From a virus: DNA of 23,628 nucleotides. The stretch covers positions 1-23,628 of the IMG/VR virus record IMGVR_UViG_3300028835_000079; one strand, given 5' to 3'. Under the pieces are notes generated by a model. It saw nothing but the letters and a program-made list of their open reading frames with translations. It did no database searches and was not told the origin of the DNA. The position numbers and the translations under genes are program-made. Numbering within the stretch: the stretch's first letter is position 1; every line of letters begins with the position of its first letter. Positions 12,111-21,200 of the stretch are shown piece by piece.

Positions 12111-14933
12111 GTGAACCTCTCCGAATTTTTAGCGGCGGTAGTGCCTGACGGCAAGATTGTTATTGGGTGGAAGGACGATAAATTCCACAACACAATCATC
12201 CCAGACCAACAGGCTGCGCTGCAGTACATAAGAACAAACGCTCAACACCCAATCGACCTTTACTATGCGCTTGCCAGCTTCAAACAGGGCTGGCACAAGA
12301 ACGGCAAGGGCAAGAATGTCCTGCGCGTTCGCGACAACGTAGACCAGTTGAAAGCCCTATGGTTTGACATTGACTTCAAAGGTGGCCTGTCAGACCCCAG
12401 ACAAGTAATCGCCGCTCTGTCTGAGTTTTCAAAAAGTACGGGGGTGCCACCGCCGTCAATCCTCGTACACTCTGGTAACGGACTCCACGTATACTGGCCC
12501 TTCACTACGGCAGTGCCGTATGAACGCTGGCAACGTATGTCCGAAAGCCTAAAGGACCTCGCCAATGCCCACAATCTCCCCGCCGATCTTGTCTGCACCG
12601 CCGACGCTTGCCGGGTCTTACGTCCTCCCGGCACGCGCAACTGGAAAGACAGCGACAACCCCAAGCCAGTGGTATTCATCTATGACAAGGGACCCCTCCA
12701 CGATCCTGCCGCGCTTGAGGTCGCCTTGGAGTCCGCTGTACCTACCGAAGCAGACGGCCTCGGCGTTCTGCCCGAGCATCTGGTCGGAGCAAATACAGAA
12801 GGCGTTTCTCAAGAGTTTGGCGGTTCAGGGCATGGCAGTTACACGCCTGTCGAGTCACTGTTCTCAAACATCACAGAAAGATGCGGTGTCGCTAAGCATT
12901 GGCTTGATACCTCTGGACAAGATTGTAGTGAACCCGAATGGGTTGCAGCACTCCAGCTTCTTAAACACTGCATTGATGGCGAACTCCATGTTCACGAACT
13001 CTCCAAGGGCCACATCGACTACCGACCTGAAGACACGAATGAGAAGTATCAACAGCGGCTCGAAAATGATGCAGGCCCCACGTTGTGTCGGACGCTCGGG
13101 GGGTATCGTCCGGACATCTGCGCTGCTTGCCCTCACAACGGCAAGATCAAAACGCCGCTCGTACTCGGCGTCGAGGTAACGCTCACTACTCCTGCGGGTG
13201 TTACACTGTCCACGTGGCGAGCCATCAAGGGTGGCAACGGGATGGAGCGGAAGATGCTCAACCCCGACACGAACCAGTACGAATGGATCAAGGTGCTGCG
13301 TCGCAAATACGATGCCGTGGCGACCTCCCGCTCAGTCATAACCAAACACTACGAACTCAACTTCAGAGTCATGTACGAAGGAGCGGAAGACATAGAGATA
13401 GCCCTGCCGACAGGGCATCTAGGCAACGATCACAAACTCAAGGAAACGATGGCGAACTTCGGCGCTCCCCTGTTGACGCACGAACTTCAACCATTCAAAA
13501 CACTTATGACTACATGGCTGGAACAACTTCAAGGCGCACGCGCCGTGTCCGCAGTGACGGAACAACTCGGGTGGGTGCGAGACGAGAACAAAGAGATCGA
13601 GGGGTTCTCTGCTGGCACCACCACATATCTGGGTGATGGCACCCAGAAAGAAGGTGTGCGGATCAGGCATGAGTTCGCTGCGATAGGTCGCATGTACGAA
13701 CCGAGCGGCGAAGTAGATAAGTGGAAGGTGGTCGCCTCTTTCCTGACTGACCAGAACAACCCGGCGTTCACGACCATCATCGCCAGTGCATTCGCTGCAC
13801 CGCTCATCACCTTCACCGGAATACCGGGGGGCATACTATCTATAGTATCCCCGGAGTCGGGCGTCGGTAAGTCCAGCGCCATGAAATGTGCGCAGGCAGT
13901 CTGGGGATCACCAACCCACGGCATGAATTCAGTGGACGACACGAAGCTCTCTGTGGCCCGCAAGCTCGGGTTCCTGAACAACCTCCCTGCCTATTGGGAT
14001 GAACTACGGGGCAAGGAGACGATGGAAGGGTTCACGACGCTTGCGTTTCAGGTGGCCCAAGGCAAGGAGAAGACACGGCTCGACAGCACAGCAACCATGC
14101 GTGAAGTCAACACGTGGGAGACAATGCTGATCGCAGCGTCGAACGAATCAATCTTCGACTACATGGGTCAAGTCTCGCAGGGGTCTGACGCAGGCGTTGC
14201 GAGGACGTTCGAGATTACCGTCGAACCCTTCGACACCGACAAGAGCAGGGCTGAGATTGCCATGCTGTTCGAGACGTTGAACCAGAACTTCGGTGGCGCT
14301 GGACAGCTGTACGCTAAATACATCGCCACGAACCACGAACAAATTCGCGAAGACATTTCAAGTACGTTCACAAAGATTGGCGAGCATGGAAAGATGAAGC
14401 CGCAGGAACGTATCTGGTTCGCAGTGATCGCGACGTTGATCGTCGGCGCTAAGCTGGCTAACGTAACAGGCTTGACACAGATAGACGTGAAGCTGCTGGC
14501 GAACTATCTCCTGAGAAACGTGTCCACTCTCCGCCTTCGGTCGCACTCCTCTATGGTAGGCAGCACACCATCTGAATTGATCGCTGCCTATATGCAACAG
14601 CATCAGGATAAGGGGCTGATCGTTGAGAAGCTGCATCCGGGGCAAGGCGGGCGAGACTACGAACCCCAGATCATCAGCCCACCAAGGGCCGACAGGATCG
14701 TGTACCAACTCGCCAAAAACGAGCGCGTAGTCCGGGTTAGTAAAGGCGACTTCACCACGTGGTTGAGAAAGTCAAGGGAGATTAACTGGTCAACCGTAGA
14801 GAAACAATTCAGGCAGGACTTGAAGGCCACCAACACCAAGACCATGCTCGGCATTGGAACCAAGTGGCAAATGCCACGGCAGTTCTGTCTGGACTTACAT
14901 ATAGATTTTGACATAGGACTACCCAATGAATGA
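12111..14933 (+). CDS. PrimPol-type primase fused to a P-loop helicase domain (DUF927-like)
   Basis: This 940-residue fusion has an N-terminal archaeo-eukaryotic primase-like domain, with D86-I-D88 in LWFDIDFKG, the SGNGLHVYWP motif (H126), and a CRVLRPPGTRNW segment near residues 165-180 that would supply the basic nucleotide-binding residues. A Cys/His cluster (C326, C337, C340, H342) follows, probably zinc-binding. The C-terminal half contains a Walker A, S580-PESGVGKS (K587), followed by SVDDTK and YWDELRG segments, fitting a DUF927-like helicase/ATPase. It should open the duplex and prime it for the family A polymerase. The GTG start at 12111 has only a weak AGGG upstream, 56 bp after the previous gene; no better start lies nearby. 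There is no separate DnaB-type helicase in the window, so this is the likely replicative motor. Confidence 0.9.
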   Translation: MNLSEFLAAVVPDGKIVIGWKDDKFHNTIIPDQQAALQYIRTNAQHPIDLYYALASFKQGWHKNGKGKNVLRVRDNVDQLKALWFDIDFKGGLSDPRQVIAALSEFSKSTGVPPPSILVHSGNGLHVYWPFTTAVPYERWQRMSESLKDLANAHNLPADLVCTADACRVLRPPGTRNWKDSDNPKPVVFIYDKGPLHDPAALEVALESAVPTEADGLGVLPEHLVGANTEGVSQEFGGSGHGSYTPVESLFSNITERCGVAKHWLDTSGQDCSEPEWVAALQLLKHCIDGELHVHELSKGHIDYRPEDTNEKYQQRLENDAGPTLCRTLGGYRPDICAACPHNGKIKTPLVLGVEVTLTTPAGVTLSTWRAIKGGNGMERKMLNPDTNQYEWIKVLRRKYDAVATSRSVITKHYELNFRVMYEGAEDIEIALPTGHLGNDHKLKETMANFGAPLLTHELQPFKTLMTTWLEQLQGARAVSAVTEQLGWVRDENKEIEGFSAGTTTYLGDGTQKEGVRIRHEFAAIGRMYEPSGEVDKWKVVASFLTDQNNPAFTTIIASAFAAPLITFTGIPGGILSIVSPESGVGKSSAMKCAQAVWGSPTHGMNSVDDTKLSVARKLGFLNNLPAYWDELRGKETMEGFTTLAFQVAQGKEKTRLDSTATMREVNTWETMLIAASNESIFDYMGQVSQGSDAGVARTFEITVEPFDTDKSRAEIAMLFETLNQNFGGAGQLYAKYIATNHEQIREDISSTFTKIGEHGKMKPQERIWFAVIATLIVGAKLANVTGLTQIDVKLLANYLLRNVSTLRLRSHSSMVGSTPSELIAAYMQQHQDKGLIVEKLHPGQGGRDYEPQIISPPRADRIVYQLAKNERVVRVSKGDFTTWLRKSREINWSTVEKQFRQDLKATNTKTMLGIGTKWQMPRQFCLDLHIDFDIGLPNE
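13824..13854 (+). other. Long inverted repeat inside the primase-helicase gene
   Basis: CCGGGG (13824-13829) and ATACTAT (13833-13839) pair with ATAGTAT (13842-13848) and CCCCGG (13849-13854); only GGC (13830-13832) is unpaired and the centre is CT. The structure encodes part of the strand before the Walker A loop. It could be an mRNA hairpin or a DNA cruciform; no function is assigned. Confidence 0.6.
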
Positions 14934-15228
14934 GGTAATTGAATGGCTTTCTCAGCAGAGTGAACTAATAGCCGGGGTCTCGTATTTCGTGTTCGTGTTC
15001 TTCAAAGCACTGCAGCAGCGCAACGTCGCATTCATGCATTACAAATATGTCATGCCTGTCTCGTACTGTATGTCTACGACAGAGTTACTTGTGATCTCGG
15101 TCGTCGCACTGAAAGCAGTTAGTGCTGAGACGCCCCTTGACATGCTCCCGATGGTGCTAACCGTTGGCACTGGTGGTGGCCTCGGTGCCATCACTGCAAT
15201 GTACTTACATAACAGGTACATCAAATGA
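14926..15228 (+). CDS. Small membrane protein
   Basis: This 100-residue protein has up to three hydrophobic segments, at about residues 14-30 (LIAGVSYFVFVFF), 42-65 (VMPVSYCMSTTELLVISVV) and 73-94 (MLPMVLTVGTGGGLGAITAMYL), with a short basic end (HNRYIK). It therefore probably lies in the inner membrane. The start overlaps the primase stop by eight bases and the stop overlaps the next start by four. Its size and topology would allow a holin, but the position inside the replication operon, and the absence of an endolysin nearby, argue against calling it one. Small membrane proteins in this position are known from other phages without an assigned function. Confidence 0.75.
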   Translation: MNEVIEWLSQQSELIAGVSYFVFVFFKALQQRNVAFMHYKYVMPVSYCMSTTELLVISVVALKAVSAETPLDMLPMVLTVGTGGGLGAITAMYLHNRYIK

Positions 15229-15779
15229 AAGCCGAGACTAAAGCCAGCAACCCGAAGGACATCATCGGATCGAAGAAGCTCCCCCTACACCTGTTGTCAG
15301 GTATCGCAAAGATTCAGTGGTGCTTGGCGCAGCTGGAAGGGGCACTAAAATACGGCACGTGGAACTGGCGCATTGCAGGGGTCCGAGCCAGCATTTATCT
15401 CGATGCGCTGGAGCGCCACGTCGAAAAGTACAAAAACGGCGAAGCGAGAGACCCTGTGACGCGAGTTCACCACCTTGGCAATGTCATGGCATGTGCTGCA
15501 ATCATCATGGATGCGGAGGCTGTCGGCAAACTTATAGATGATCGGCCACCTATGGCCCCGGCCAAAGACCAGATAGATGAGGCTCAAGAGACTGTGCTAC
15601 ACTTACAACAGCTGTACGAAGACGAAGACCCGTACCACTACACCATCGAGGACTCCGAATGGGAACCCGAGAACAATCCGACGAGTACTACCGAAAATAC
15701 CACGGAACCCCCAAAGCAAAGAAGCAGCGGGCGGCTAGAAATAGAGCAAGGCGCGACGCTGAGAAGGCGGGAACCGTAA
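15225..15779 (+). CDS. DUF5664-like protein (dATP/dGTP diphosphohydrolase N-terminal domain family)
   Basis: This is a 184-residue protein. Residues about 8-110 match the DUF5664/PF18909 pattern: NPKDIIGSKKLPLHLLSG at the start, LEGALKYGTWNWR, GVRASIYLDALERH and DPVTRVHHLGNVMACAAIIMDA, ending in DDRPP. The family includes the purine-dNTP diphosphohydrolase of phages with 2-aminoadenine genomes, but is widespread in phages with ordinary DNA. The His and acidic residues fit a MazG-like all-helical nucleotide hydrolase. The last 40 or so residues, Pro/Thr/Glu-rich, are encoded over the first 121 bases of the HNH gene in another frame and look like a secondary extension. The start is ATGA-coupled to the membrane-protein gene. 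No PurZ gene is visible, so a modified-base role cannot be concluded. Confidence 0.85.
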   Translation: MKAETKASNPKDIIGSKKLPLHLLSGIAKIQWCLAQLEGALKYGTWNWRIAGVRASIYLDALERHVEKYKNGEARDPVTRVHHLGNVMACAAIIMDAEAVGKLIDDRPPMAPAKDQIDEAQETVLHLQQLYEDEDPYHYTIEDSEWEPENNPTSTTENTTEPPKQRSSGRLEIEQGATLRRREP

Positions 15780-15916
15780 GCAAGGGTGACGGCAAGGAAG
15801 TCGATCACAAGGTAGCGCTCAGTAACAACGGCAGCAATGCCAAGTCCAACCGCCGTGTCATTTCCCGCAAGGCCAACCGATCCTACCGCCGAGACGCGAA
15901 GAACCGACCTATCTAA
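15659..15916 (+). CDS. Small HNH-type endonuclease
   Basis: This 85-residue basic protein has a Lys/Arg-rich N-terminal half and a C-terminal HNH-like core: EVDHKVALSNNGSN, then KSNRRVISRKANRSY. The Asp-His pair gives the first HNH motif, the Asn of SNRRV the central one, and NRSY the last. Stand-alone HNH proteins of this size are common in phages as nicking or packaging-associated nucleases. The ATG at 15659 has GAGG at 15648-15651, a good ribosome-binding site, even though it lies inside the DUF5664 gene. The two genes overlap by 121 bases in different frames. The stop (TAA, 15914-15916) shares CTAA with the stop of the convergent ClpP-like gene. Confidence 0.82.
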   Translation: MGTREQSDEYYRKYHGTPKAKKQRAARNRARRDAEKAGTVSKGDGKEVDHKVALSNNGSNAKSNRRVISRKANRSYRRDAKNRPI

Positions 15917-16605
15917 CCCTGCCGCAACGACGCCCAATCGTAGTTGCCGTCGCCACCAAACACAACGTCAGCGAACCCATGCTCGACAGTCTCCTCGGCA
16001 GTGAGGTAGACCTCCTCCTTCTTATCCATCTGGTAGCGCAACTTCTTCCTGATCTGCGCTCGCGTCATGCCTCGGAACGCAGGGGCGTCCTCGCAAGACT
16101 CTAAATAAATATCCATCATAAGTTTCGAGCTAGCCTTCAACTGTTCCGCCTCTGTCCAGAACTGTGTGACGGTGCCAGACTGCGAGATAGTACCATCGTG
16201 GTACATGAACACAGAGTAGGGCATCATCGCTCGGTAGTCTGCTGCCTGCAGGATAATCGAAGACATGCTACGTGCCCACGTGTAGTTAAGAATCGCTACG
16301 TAGTTCGGGCAAGACTTGATGGCTTGGTAGATCGCTATGCCTTCTACCCACTCACCACCACAAGTTTTCATGTGGATCAGGATTGGGTCGGCGCTGATCG
16401 CCTGTAGGATGCGGAGGTTCTTAATGAATCGGTTCGCCATCCGGTAATCAACACCCGGCTCCGCTTCCGATTCATCTGCGTAGGTTTCCTCTCTACCAAA
16501 GAGAAAGATGTCGCGCTTGTCGATGTCTACATCGAAGTCGTGAGCGTAATCAACCGCCGGGTATTCTCGGCGATAACCTGATCGGCCATCGCGCTTGTGG
16601 CTCAT
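15913..16605 (-). CDS. ClpP-like serine protease, probable head-maturation protease
   Basis: This 230-residue protein has the ClpP fold signatures: a GGEWVEGIAIYQAI segment (residues 83-96), a nucleophile in WARSMSS (Ser113), a histidine in FMYHDG (His136), and an acid in QMDKKEEVYLTAEE (Asp194), followed by VEHGFAD as in ClpP. In phages such proteins usually cleave the scaffold or other head proteins during capsid maturation. The residue before the nucleophile is Arg rather than the usual Ala or Gly, but the rest of the motif is preserved. The start (ATG, 16605-16603) overlaps the metallophosphoesterase stop by four bases, so the two are co-translated. A partner such as a scaffold, capsid or portal protein is not in the window. 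Confidence 0.88.
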   Translation of the reverse strand: MSHKRDGRSGYRREYPAVDYAHDFDVDIDKRDIFLFGREETYADESEAEPGVDYRMANRFIKNLRILQAISADPILIHMKTCGGEWVEGIAIYQAIKSCPNYVAILNYTWARSMSSIILQAADYRAMMPYSVFMYHDGTISQSGTVTQFWTEAEQLKASSKLMMDIYLESCEDAPAFRGMTRAQIRKKLRYQMDKKEEVYLTAEETVEHGFADVVFGGDGNYDWASLRQG

Positions 16606-18230
16606 TCAAAGCACCATTCACCGTCGATGATTGGAAGCAGTGAGCGTTTACCATTCGCATACAGGACCGCATGGCATTGCAGCCATGACGAGGGACCCGA
16701 ATTGTATTCGAGTGTCAGTGGTGTGCTGGTGCCGGTCTGCGTACAGCCTTCTTCGATGCCCGGCGAGTGCGAGTGACCAATGATTGACTTCACGCCGATA
16801 CGCCGCAAGTTCTGCCGCGACCCACGTGCGCCGTTCGGTCCCTGATCACCGTGCATTGATAGCTCGATACCGGCGAGGTTGAACGACTCGTCACGCCCGA
16901 GGCATTGGATAGGTGCGCCGCCCTTCAGCTTGTTGACCCAATACACGAACGGGTCAACGTAAGCGGTGCCACTAAGTGTCATGCGGGTCGAGTCAACCAT
17001 CTGCGCCGCTGTCTCCAGATAGAAGGCTGCGTTGTCGGGGTCGCGCCGCCAGTCGGTGTCCAGTATCCAGCGTGCGAAGAAGTCGTCATGGTTACTAGCA
17101 ACGACGACGCCCTTACGGGTACCGACACGCTTCCTCAACCACTCGATGTCCTCGATCACTTCCTTCTCGACAAGGTGCATGTTCTTACTGCGCTTGGCAA
17201 TCTCGTTGAATGGGTTGCCACGGTGATGCGGGTTCCTTGCATATCCGTCATGGAGGTCGTGAAATACAAGGTACTCAGGGTCGAGTATATCGACCATGCC
17301 GCCATTATTAAATGTGCAGGCTTCAACTGCAGGGTCGATGAACTTCCGATGCGTGTCGCCAAACACAATCGCAAGAGCAGGCGGCGCTTCGTACACCGCC
17401 TCGGGTGTGTACTCGTACTGTAGGTCGATAAAGGCACCGTCGTTAGTTGCGTTGATCTGTCGCATGAAGAACTTGCCACCTGCAATATCAACAGCGCAAG
17501 CGCCGAGGGTGTGATGGAACTCACCTAGCTTACCGGCCTTGCTGTCAGTGTAGTTCTTTACTGTCACTGCGCCGGTCGTCGTGAGAATTTTGGGTAGCTT
17601 ACCCTGCGGTGTCGGGACGGTTAGGAGTTGCAGTTTGGTATGACCAAGGATAGCCGACTCGCCGCCTGACATAGACTCGAAAGCTGACAGGGGTTTCGTA
17701 GCGGTGGGCCGTGTCTTAACGTCGCCAAGCAACACGAGGTTGTCGTTGAGTTTCTTGCGCTGGTTATATAGGTATCCCTTTAACTCGGGTGCCCACACCT
17801 GTGCGTTGACCTGTGACTGCGACCAGCTACTCGTCGGGTTCTTGTATCGAATCGGTATGACGACAAGCTCGGCGTCGTTGAAAGCGCAGTACTGTTTCAG
17901 TGAGGCAAGGAACCTGTCATGTACCGGCGTTGCATTCTGTGCTGCGGTAATGACGAACCGTTTGATGCCACCAAGTGGGCGGCGAAACTGTGGGTTCGGA
18001 TCGGCTTCGTCGGGTATACCCGATTGGGTATTAACGTACGGTAGGTCGGGATCGGTTGTCGAATAACACGCGACATTTCTGCTGCCGTCCCATGTCTTAC
18101 AAACGTACCGTTGTTTGCGTGGTGTACCGCGTGTGAACCCGTCCTTTATTAAGTGTCCTGTTTTACAACGCGGGCACGGCTTACCTGTACGGATCGGCTT
18201 CTTTGGCGAACTGCCTTGCTGCTCTTTCAT
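16602..18230 (-). CDS. Metallophosphoesterase with N-terminal zinc ribbon
   Basis: This is a 542-residue protein in three parts. Residues 17-58 form a zinc ribbon (C19, C22, C44, C55), similar in style to the DNA-binding ribbons of transposase-associated proteins. Residues about 87-285 form a domain I have seen in many phage proteins (VITAAQN near the start, KILTTTGAVT, GEFHHTLGA) but whose function is not established. The C-terminal part is a calcineurin-like phosphoesterase: GDTH (291-294), HDLHDG (324-329), SNHD (379-382), H460-G and GHSH (485-488), a complete set of metal ligands. It may act on DNA as a nuclease or phosphatase. The ATG has GGAG at the right distance and overlaps the polyvalent gene by 50 bases. 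The neighbours suggest a late or packaging-related role, as inference. Confidence 0.85.
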   Translation of the reverse strand: MKEQQGSSPKKPIRTGKPCPRCKTGHLIKDGFTRGTPRKQRYVCKTWDGSRNVACYSTTDPDLPYVNTQSGIPDEADPNPQFRRPLGGIKRFVITAAQNATPVHDRFLASLKQYCAFNDAELVVIPIRYKNPTSSWSQSQVNAQVWAPELKGYLYNQRKKLNDNLVLLGDVKTRPTATKPLSAFESMSGGESAILGHTKLQLLTVPTPQGKLPKILTTTGAVTVKNYTDSKAGKLGEFHHTLGACAVDIAGGKFFMRQINATNDGAFIDLQYEYTPEAVYEAPPALAIVFGDTHRKFIDPAVEACTFNNGGMVDILDPEYLVFHDLHDGYARNPHHRGNPFNEIAKRSKNMHLVEKEVIEDIEWLRKRVGTRKGVVVASNHDDFFARWILDTDWRRDPDNAAFYLETAAQMVDSTRMTLSGTAYVDPFVYWVNKLKGGAPIQCLGRDESFNLAGIELSMHGDQGPNGARGSRQNLRRIGVKSIIGHSHSPGIEEGCTQTGTSTPLTLEYNSGPSSWLQCHAVLYANGKRSLLPIIDGEWCFE

Positions 18231-21200
18231 CTATATTTGCTCCATAGCGTCTGAACCTTCTCTCACGCTGCCGCTGTGACTCCTTCGACCGGATCAACTG
18301 AGAGCGGGTTATTCTAATCGCCGGATTGCGTCGGTTGAACGCAGTAACATCTCTGTGGACTTGTGCGCGTTCAGCCGATGTCTTGGCGCTCCGGTAGTCC
18401 CTAAGTATATCGGATTTGCGATCACGATAGTAGCGCTCGGTGTCCTTAATTGCTTGTTGTCCTTGATAAAATTGGCTCACGACGAAGGGCTGAATACCCA
18501 TCGACTGCAGGAATAAATGATGCGGCTCGACGCCCTCGGCAGAGATAACTGTGTCTCCTGCGTTGTTCACCAAGCCTTCGTTCCAGTAGCGGTGGGTTCG
18601 CACAACATCTCTGAGAATCTTCGGAGATGCTGACTCGATGGCACGCTGATAGTTACCTTCAAACATGTGTCCAACACCCCGGAACATGTTCGCTGCAAGG
18701 TTGACACTGGCACCACCCAACCCTAACGCGAGACTGCCGATTGCACTCTCTGCGTTCTGGCTCTTGAAATCAATATAGTAAACCGTACCCAATGACATGC
18801 GTTGCGACAGGTCTCCACCGACAGCTGTTGGAAGACCCTTGGCGAACACACTGCCAATCTCACTACCGAACATGTTCGTCAAACCGCTCGTAGCCCATCG
18901 GTCGAACGACTCGCCCGAGACGGCGTTCACGAACGTATCGTCCTCGTCACCGAACGCCATCATGGTCATGCCGATTGCCCACTTGACTGGCTGCAGAGCT
19001 GCACCCAAGACGCCGCCTGCTGCGAGATGTGTAGCGAACAGACCATATAACAGGCGTCGGGCTTCTTGACGTTCTATAGGCGAGTCCCCTTTCACCGACT
19101 GATAGAAGTTCCTGATCATCAGGGCGTACATATGTTGCGGCCACTGCATGAACTGGAACACCGCCGGGCCGAACTTGCCCATCGGACCCCCCGGCTGGAA
19201 CAGGCGTGGCTTGTTGGGAGAGGAGTAGTTGAACTGCGTCTCGGACACAGCTGACTTGGCCTGCTCAACAGCGGATTCGTGTGTAGCTCCTCCCTCTTGC
19301 AGTGCAAGATCATACGATGCAATAGCTGTCAGGATTCGATTGTTCACCTCAGTGAGATGCGCCATGATCCGCGAGGCGTCCAACACCTTCTGGTTGAAGC
19401 CCGTGTCGGTTCCCTCAGAGATGTCACGTAGCTCAGCGATCCACGACAGGTCGATTACGTTGTTCTCCTTCAGCTCCTCAAGCATGGATATATAAGCCTT
19501 GGCGTTAGCCGGGTCGCGTTCCTTCAGGTGGTCGTACACATCGTCGAGAACATTGAATGCTCGCTCAGCCTCTACCTTACTGCGAAGTGCTGATAGCCCG
19601 CCCTTGCTGTCCTTCGCCGCAGTAACGAGCGGGTCAATGATCAGCCCTTGGGCGTTCTTCAATGCGGACAGTGATGCACCCAGCCCATACTTGGAGGTCA
19701 GCCACGGCAGTGTGACCATCCACGGCTGTGATGCATTGATCATCCAGTACGACGGCGAGGTAAGCATCATGAACTGAGTGAACTCGACTGACTTCTTGAC
19801 GAGTTTCAGGATTTCATCGGGGTCGGCCATCATCTTGTCGCGCTTGTCAAGCTCCTCGAATACTTCGCCGAGCCTGATAGATGAAATCTCTGACTCATCA
19901 CGATGCGCCTCAACGAACTTTTGCATCTCGGACATACCTTCGGCCATCTTGTTACCGAACTTCAGCTGCGCCGTGTAGTAGGATGACTGCTTCGCGTACA
20001 CAGTGAAGTTACGCAGTTGTACATCTGTCTCAACGCCGCGTCGGTTCTGCCGTTTCATCTCATGCTTACGGAACGAGGAGTCGGCGAGCGAGTCAAGGTA
20101 GAACTGTTTGATCGCCGCCTGCGCTGCGACGTTACCTTTCAGGCTTGCTAAGATTGAACCCAAAGCCTGATTAGACGTGATCGCTGCATCGGTCAGTTGC
20201 TTGCGTTTCTTCTGTACAGGAGTTATGTGATCTCCCTCACCGTACAGCTCCACCATCTCCGCCCGCTTCTCCGCCGCCTTGGTGGGCGTCTCTGCGGTAC
20301 GGTAGTCCTTCACGGTAACGGTAACATTAAAGTTACCATTCTCATCCTCGTGAACCCCAACAGTCAGGGTCGGATCATCAGCTCGCCGCTCTGCTGCATA
20401 TGCATTTGCTTCTTTCGATTCCCCAAACGCCTTGCGTTCAAGTCGCTTCTCCGAGTACACAACGTAGTCACCGTAACGCTTCAACGGCGAGTAGTCTCCA
20501 CGATGTCGCTGGCGTACGTGCGCCATCTGGTTAAGCGTAGACAGCATCTCTTTCCGCTGGTCTTCCTCGAAGTACTGTCCGAACTCCTCGTTGAATTTCT
20601 CAGCGGTATCGAATTTCCTCATTGCTTCCAAGGAATATTTACCCTCGAATTCTTCCTTGGATATGACTCTGGTATCGCCTTTGGTTAGCAGGCCACGCAG
20701 AGCATTGAATAGCATCAGATCGACCTCGCGTTCGAGTGTCTGCTTGTAGTAGCCCTGCAGTTCTGTATAGAGTTTCTTGTAGCCATCAGGCAACGCATCG
20801 TATCGCTTACGAATCTCTTTGTACCGAGCCTTCTGCGGCATACTTTTCAGGTGCTTGTTCGCTTCGTCGGTGAGCGGCTTCTGCAGGGCGATCTCGCCCA
20901 TAGTCGCATCGGTTGCAATGGCTGAAAACTCAGCGCCTACAGCCGCATCGCTCTCCTCATTTAATGCTGTCCACTGACGAGTTAATTTCTCCGCTTCTTG
21001 CATCAGCTTCGTGTTCATAGCGTTGCGCTTGAAGAACGCATCCATGTACTGTCGCAGTGGGCCAGCCTTGCCACCGAAGAACCTGCTGTACGTGTCGCGA
21101 ATCTGCTCCATCGACATTGCCATAAGCGGTGGGCGCACGCGATCCCAGAAACCCTTCATCGATCCAACACCTGTGTTGAGGCTGTCCAACGCTTTGGATA

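Noticed and set aside
11517-12148. Long Ser/Ala-rich and Lys/Arg/Pro-rich frames overlapping the zinc-ribbon protein gene on both strands
   Set aside because: They are out-of-frame readings of the low-complexity Ala/Pro/Lys linker and have no start signals or recognisable domains.
14926-15228. Holin
   Set aside because: The size and hydrophobic segments would fit, but it is embedded in the replication operon and no endolysin or spanin is near.
15880-15960. Bidirectional terminator at the convergent gene junction
   Set aside because: The stops share CTAA and I found no hairpin followed by a T run on either strand around it.
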